Shown piece by piece: positions 59,980 through 64,000 of a stretch of 64,000 bases of DNA. The notes below the pieces were generated by a model. The model made no database searches and had not been told where the DNA came from. It saw nothing but the letters and a program-made list of their open reading frames with translations. Made by a program: the position numbers and the translations under genes. The first letter of the stretch is position 1, and each line of letters opens with the position of its first letter. The DNA is from Anaerolineaceae bacterium (lineage in GTDB: Bacteria > Chloroflexota > Anaerolineae > Anaerolineales > Anaerolineaceae). The stretch spans positions 372,001 through 436,000 of the forward strand of contig JAURZL010000018.1 of the NCBI GenBank assembly GCA_030653365.1. The letters are read 5' to 3'.

Positions 59980-60148
59980 TTTTGATACAGAAGTCCAAAA
60001 AATTGACATATTTCCATACCTGTCAATCCAAACGGACAACAAAGATAAGGGGAGCTTTGAAAAATCTAAATTACTGGAAAAAAATCGTTCTTCCGAGAAC
60101 AAAAAAGAAATTGTTCATAAATTAATCAAATATTTTAAAAATGCATAA
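59960..60148 (+). CDS. small hypothetical protein between murC and murB
   Basis: 62-aa ORF preceded by AAAAGGAGAATA, overlapping murC by 20 nt and ending 9 nt before murB. Confidence 0.55.
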   Translation: MMRYENSFDTEVQKIDIFPYLSIQTDNKDKGSFEKSKLLEKNRSSENKKEIVHKLIKYFKNA

Positions 60149-60157
60149 AGGTAAATC

Positions 60158-61129
60158 ATGCTAAAAATGTCCCAACAGGGAATTGATATCCTTCAGAATA
60201 AATACGGAAAACGATTGCTACAACAGGTTTTGTTGAAGAATTATTCAACAGCGCGTGTTGGTGGAAATGCTACCTGGTTTATATCTGTAAAGAATGTCAT
60301 TGAATTATCTGATGTTATTCAAACCTGTTGGGAACATGATCAGAATTACTTCCTTTTGGGATCTGGTTCTAATATTTTATTCAGTGATTCTGGTTTTGAA
60401 GGTCTGGTTATTCTTAATCATGCCAAGAATATCATGATCAATATTGTTGATGAAACTCCAATGATTCAAGCTGAGTCTGGCGCGAATCTTGGTTTGGTGG
60501 CACGAAAAGCAGCTCTGGCAGGCCTTTCTGGTCTGGAATGGGCTTCCACAATTCCCGGAACAATCGGAGGGGCTGTCTTTGGGAATGCAGGTGCTCATGA
60601 CGGAGACATGAACAGCAATCTTTTATTGGCTGAAATCTTGCAACACGATACAGGAAAATCTGTTTGGAAAAACAATGATTTTGAATTTCGTTATCGTAGC
60701 AGCATTCTAAAGCGACAACCAGGAAAACGGGTAATTTTATCAGCATCATTAAATTGCAGATATGATGACCCAGAAAAGATAAAAGAAAGGATGAATGCAT
60801 TTAGTAATTACCGCCGACAGACTCAACCACCAGGAGCTAGTATGGGCTCAATGTTCAAAAATCCTCCTGGAGATTACGCAGGAAGACTAATTGAAGCTGC
60901 GGGTCTCAAAGGTTTTAAAATCGGTGGGGTTAAAGTCAGTGAAGTACATGCCAACTTTTTTGTAAATGACGAAAATGCTACGGCAATGGATATTTATCAA
61001 TTGGTTCAGCATGTAGATAAAACAGTCAAACAGAAATTTGATGTACAGCTTGCAGTAGAGGTTGAAATGGTAGGGTTCAATCAGATGTCAGAAAATTACA
61101 CAGCAGACCATGGAGAGGCTTCGATATGA
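60158..61129 (+). CDS. murB: UDP-N-acetylmuramate dehydrogenase
   Basis: YSTARVGGNATWFI...LLGSGSNILFSDSGFEGLVI...AGLSGLEWASTIPGTIGGAVFGNAGAHDGDM...PPGASMGSMFKNPPGDYAGRLIEAAGLKG. Confidence 0.95.
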   Translation: MLKMSQQGIDILQNKYGKRLLQQVLLKNYSTARVGGNATWFISVKNVIELSDVIQTCWEHDQNYFLLGSGSNILFSDSGFEGLVILNHAKNIMINIVDETPMIQAESGANLGLVARKAALAGLSGLEWASTIPGTIGGAVFGNAGAHDGDMNSNLLLAEILQHDTGKSVWKNNDFEFRYRSSILKRQPGKRVILSASLNCRYDDPEKIKERMNAFSNYRRQTQPPGASMGSMFKNPPGDYAGRLIEAAGLKGFKIGGVKVSEVHANFFVNDENATAMDIYQLVQHVDKTVKQKFDVQLAVEVEMVGFNQMSENYTADHGEASI

Positions 61130-62247
61130 ACCAATTAACGGTTGGTGTTTTATTTGGTGGAAGATCAGGAGAGCATGAAATATCTCTCCTTTCAGCACGT
61201 TCAGTCCTGGACAATATAGACAGGCGGAAATATAAAGTTGTGGAAATTGGTATCACCCATCAAGGTGTGTGGTTTGTTGGGAATGATGTCTTATCTTCCT
61301 TCGAGCGCAATGATATCTCGGGATTGAAACCAGCAACATTGATTGCTGAACCAGGCAGCCATATCCTTTATGCACGGGAACAAAATGGGGAAAGAATCGT
61401 ATTTCATCCATACGAGAAAATTGATGTGATCTTCCCTGTAACACATGGTCCTTTTGGGGAAGATGGAACGATTCAAGGTCTCTTAGAAATCACTGAAATC
61501 GCTTTTGTTGGCGCGGGAGTACTGGGATCATCTGTTGGCATGGATAAAGCTGTCTTCAAACAGATTATGCGAGCCAATCAGATTTCAGTGGTAGAAGATC
61601 TACTTTTTACCCGTAAAGAAATCGAAGAGAATATTTCACAGGTAATAACAAAAATTGAAACAATGGGACAATACCCCTATTTCACCAAGCCATCCAACAT
61701 GGGATCATCGGTCGGAATCAATAAATGCAGAGACAGGCACCAACTCCAGGATGGTTTGGTGGACGCTGCATTATATGACCGACGCATTTTAGTGGAAGTT
61801 GGCTTAGAAAAACCTCTTGAAATTGAAATATCCGTTTTGGGAAATGAAAATCCGATCATATCTGTTCCAGGAGAAATCGTACCTGGTGACGAATTCTATA
61901 GTTATGATGACAAATATATTAATGGTATTTCAAAATCAATTATTCCAGCTGAATTATCCGAAGAGATGATAGGTGAAATTCAAAAAACCGCGCTAAAAGC
62001 CTATACACTGATTGATTGTGCTGGTATGGCACGCGTTGATTTCATGGTCAATCGTGATGAAAACAAAGTTTATCTCAACGAACTCAATACAATTCCGGGA
62101 TTTACTCAAATCAGTATGTATACAAAATTATGGGAAGCCAGCGGTGTTTCGTTTCAAGAATTAATTGATCGATTAATTAAATTAGCCATTGATCGAAAAA
62201 ATGAAACAAATCGTTCAATCCATCAATACCAGAGGAAAAGTTTATGA
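61126..62247 (+). CDS. ddl: D-alanine-D-alanine ligase
   Basis: VGVLFGGRSGEHEISLLSARSVLDNI...HGPFGEDGTIQGLLEI...TKPSNMGSSVGINKC...YLNELNTIPGFTQISMYTKLWEASG. Confidence 0.96.
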   Translation: MNQLTVGVLFGGRSGEHEISLLSARSVLDNIDRRKYKVVEIGITHQGVWFVGNDVLSSFERNDISGLKPATLIAEPGSHILYAREQNGERIVFHPYEKIDVIFPVTHGPFGEDGTIQGLLEITEIAFVGAGVLGSSVGMDKAVFKQIMRANQISVVEDLLFTRKEIEENISQVITKIETMGQYPYFTKPSNMGSSVGINKCRDRHQLQDGLVDAALYDRRILVEVGLEKPLEIEISVLGNENPIISVPGEIVPGDEFYSYDDKYINGISKSIIPAELSEEMIGEIQKTALKAYTLIDCAGMARVDFMVNRDENKVYLNELNTIPGFTQISMYTKLWEASGVSFQELIDRLIKLAIDRKNETNRSIHQYQRKSL

Positions 62248-63266
62248 GAAACGCATCCAGCATTTCAAGAGCCACGCTTGTTCGTGAACGACAAAAACAG
62301 CAGACCGAGGATAAGATTAAGCACACGACCAAAACGGTTCAACAACCCGTAAAAAAAAATCTGCCAATGGTCAGCCGAAATGGGGCATTTGCAGTCGCAT
62401 ATTCTTCTGCTCCAAAACAAGCCACCCGCCGACAATATAACTATGCTGTTGGGGCAACTGGCGCAGAAATTCGTATACCAGCTATATCTTCCATCAATAT
62501 TGGTTGGCGCTTCCTTTCATTCTTTTTTGGAATCTTTTCCCTGGTAGGAATTTATTTATTATTCAATTCTTCAGAATTTCAAGTTCACCAAATTCAGACA
62601 AGTGGTTTACAACGTCTTTCAGCAAATGATTTAGATGCTGTCATGAAAATTTCCGGCGAATCAATCATATGGTTTGATGCCAATCAAGCCACAAAAGATT
62701 TATCCCTGGCATTTCCAGAGCTGAAGGATTTGCGAATAACTGTTGAAATGCCAAATATGATACAGATCTCAGCAGTAGAAAGACAACCAGTTCTGCTCTG
62801 GCAAACAGATAAGCAGGCATATTGGTTGGATGATGAAGGCGTGCTCATTCCTCCACGTGGAGAAGTCGGAGAATTACTGACAATTCATGCCAATTCTGCA
62901 CCCCCTTTGGTGAAATCGATGCAAGAAACAGAAACAACCGCATTAATGGAACAAAACTCTGGAACAACACAACTTTCCATCGCTCAATTACAAGGCTGGG
63001 GAGAAACAGTTGATCCAGTTATGATTGATGCTGCATATCAGCTCATGGCTCAAATCCCTATAGATTCAAAAATTCTATATAATCAAGTTAATGGATTGGG
63101 ATGGAAAGCTGAACAAGGATGGGATGTGTTTGTCGGGTTGACATTAAATGATATTAATTATAAATTAATAGCTTATCAAGCACTTGTTGAGAAATTTTCA
63201 GCTGAAGGAATAAATCCCAGCATGGTCAGTATCGAGTTTGCGCTAAGACCTTATTATCGGGAGTAA
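62244..63266 (+). CDS. ftsQ: FtsQ/DivIB-type cell division protein (POTRA)
   Basis: Basic N-terminus, one TM, FQVHQIQTSGLQRLSANDLDAVMKISGESIIWFDANQATKDLSLAFPELKDLRITVEMPNMIQISAVERQPVLLW. Confidence 0.88.
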   Translation: MRNASSISRATLVRERQKQQTEDKIKHTTKTVQQPVKKNLPMVSRNGAFAVAYSSAPKQATRRQYNYAVGATGAEIRIPAISSINIGWRFLSFFFGIFSLVGIYLLFNSSEFQVHQIQTSGLQRLSANDLDAVMKISGESIIWFDANQATKDLSLAFPELKDLRITVEMPNMIQISAVERQPVLLWQTDKQAYWLDDEGVLIPPRGEVGELLTIHANSAPPLVKSMQETETTALMEQNSGTTQLSIAQLQGWGETVDPVMIDAAYQLMAQIPIDSKILYNQVNGLGWKAEQGWDVFVGLTLNDINYKLIAYQALVEKFSAEGINPSMVSIEFALRPYYRE

Positions 63267-63273
63267 ATCAAAG

Positions 63274-64000
63274 ATGGAAGAACCAATTGTCGTTGGAATA
63301 GATATAGGAACAACAAAAGTATGCACATTGATCGGCCGCATTGAAGGCGATCATGGTATACGGATTCTTGGTGTGGGAATTGAACCTGCATTGGGAATTA
63401 AGAAAGGAACCATCATTGATTTAGCAGCTGCCACTCAATCTGTCGCACGCTCTGTTGAAAAAGCACAACGCTCCTGTGGTCTGGAAGTTTCCGAAGCATT
63501 TATCAGTTTGGCTGGATCACAAATTTCCTCCGTTAATAATCGCGGGGTTGCAGCAGTAACAGGTGGTGTCATTGATTTAAGTGACATGCATCGAGCCTTG
63601 GAAGCTGCCCAGGCTGTCAATATTCCGCATAATCGCGAAATTCTACATGTCATCCAACGTGGTTTTATCGTTGATGGACAGGATGGGATCCGTTCCCCCA
63701 TCGGGATGCATGGCTATCGCCTGGAAGTGGAAGCACATATCATCACCGCGGCTGAATCCACGGTGGAAAATATCCGTCAGGCAGTAGAAGGTGCAGGCAT
63801 TCAGGTCAGCCAATTCATTCTCAATCCATTGGCTTCTGCAGAAGTTGTATTATCTGAAACCGAACGCAATATGGGGGTGATTGTCTGCGATATTGGCGGT
63901 GGGACAACCGATCTGGCCATTTATATCGATGGTGATGTCTGGCACACGATGGTTCTCGCCGTTGGTGGTAACCACATAACCTCCGATATTGCTCATGGTT
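63274..64000 (+). CDS. ftsA: cell division protein FtsA, 3' end truncated by window end
   Basis: Hand translation MEEPIVVGIDIGTTKVCTLIGRIEGDHGIRILGVGIEPALGIKKGTIIDLAAATQSVARSVEKAQ...VCDIGGGTTDLAIYIDGDVWHTMVLAVGGNHITSDIAHG. Confidence 0.95.
   Translation, partial: MEEPIVVGIDIGTTKVCTLIGRIEGDHGIRILGVGIEPALGIKKGTIIDLAAATQSVARSVEKAQRSCGLEVSEAFISLAGSQISSVNNRGVAAVTGGVIDLSDMHRALEAAQAVNIPHNREILHVIQRGFIVDGQDGIRSPIGMHGYRLEVEAHIITAAESTVENIRQAVEGAGIQVSQFILNPLASAEVVLSETERNMGVIVCDIGGGTTDLAIYIDGDVWHTMVLAVGGNHITSDIAHG

Overview
The window looks like chromosomal DNA from a Chloroflexota (Anaerolineae-like) bacterium. This is inferred from Pro/Thr-rich lipoprotein linkers, an NBR1-Ig-like lipoprotein, an IleRS2-type ileS under a T-box, and the gene content. 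Main blocks: (i) lspA (truncated at the window start), a DUF123 protein, T-box-ileS and deoA/pdp; (ii) an rpmH-rnpA-yidD-[PQQ propeller lipoprotein]-yidC-jag operon, with rpmH missing from the ORF track; (iii) ldh, an NBR1-Ig lipoprotein and a complete IS1182-like element with a TTAA duplication; (iv) mtaB, TPR, YdcF, MalY-like aminotransferase, methyltransferase, proC, aldo/keto reductase and YifB/ComM genes; (v) an accessory island (about 28.8-35.05 kb) with a DUF4062 remnant, a TIR-TM-LVIVD propeller protein, a TrkA-N/RCK ion channel, an AAA-RyR protein and a divergent SLOG-like protein; (vi) msrA, serC-serA, a pentapeptide protein, an FGE-like lipoprotein, a transglycosylase-like protein paired with an acidic membrane protein carrying a sortase-like but apparently inactive C-terminus, glmS, PspC and GT2; (vii) a dcw cluster from mraZ to ftsA (truncated at the window end) with no murE and two extra genes. 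The best candidate for an undescribed system is the TIR / ion channel / AAA-RyR / SLOG island. No CRISPR array, tRNA or rRNA was recognised. All family calls are by eye and no database search was run.
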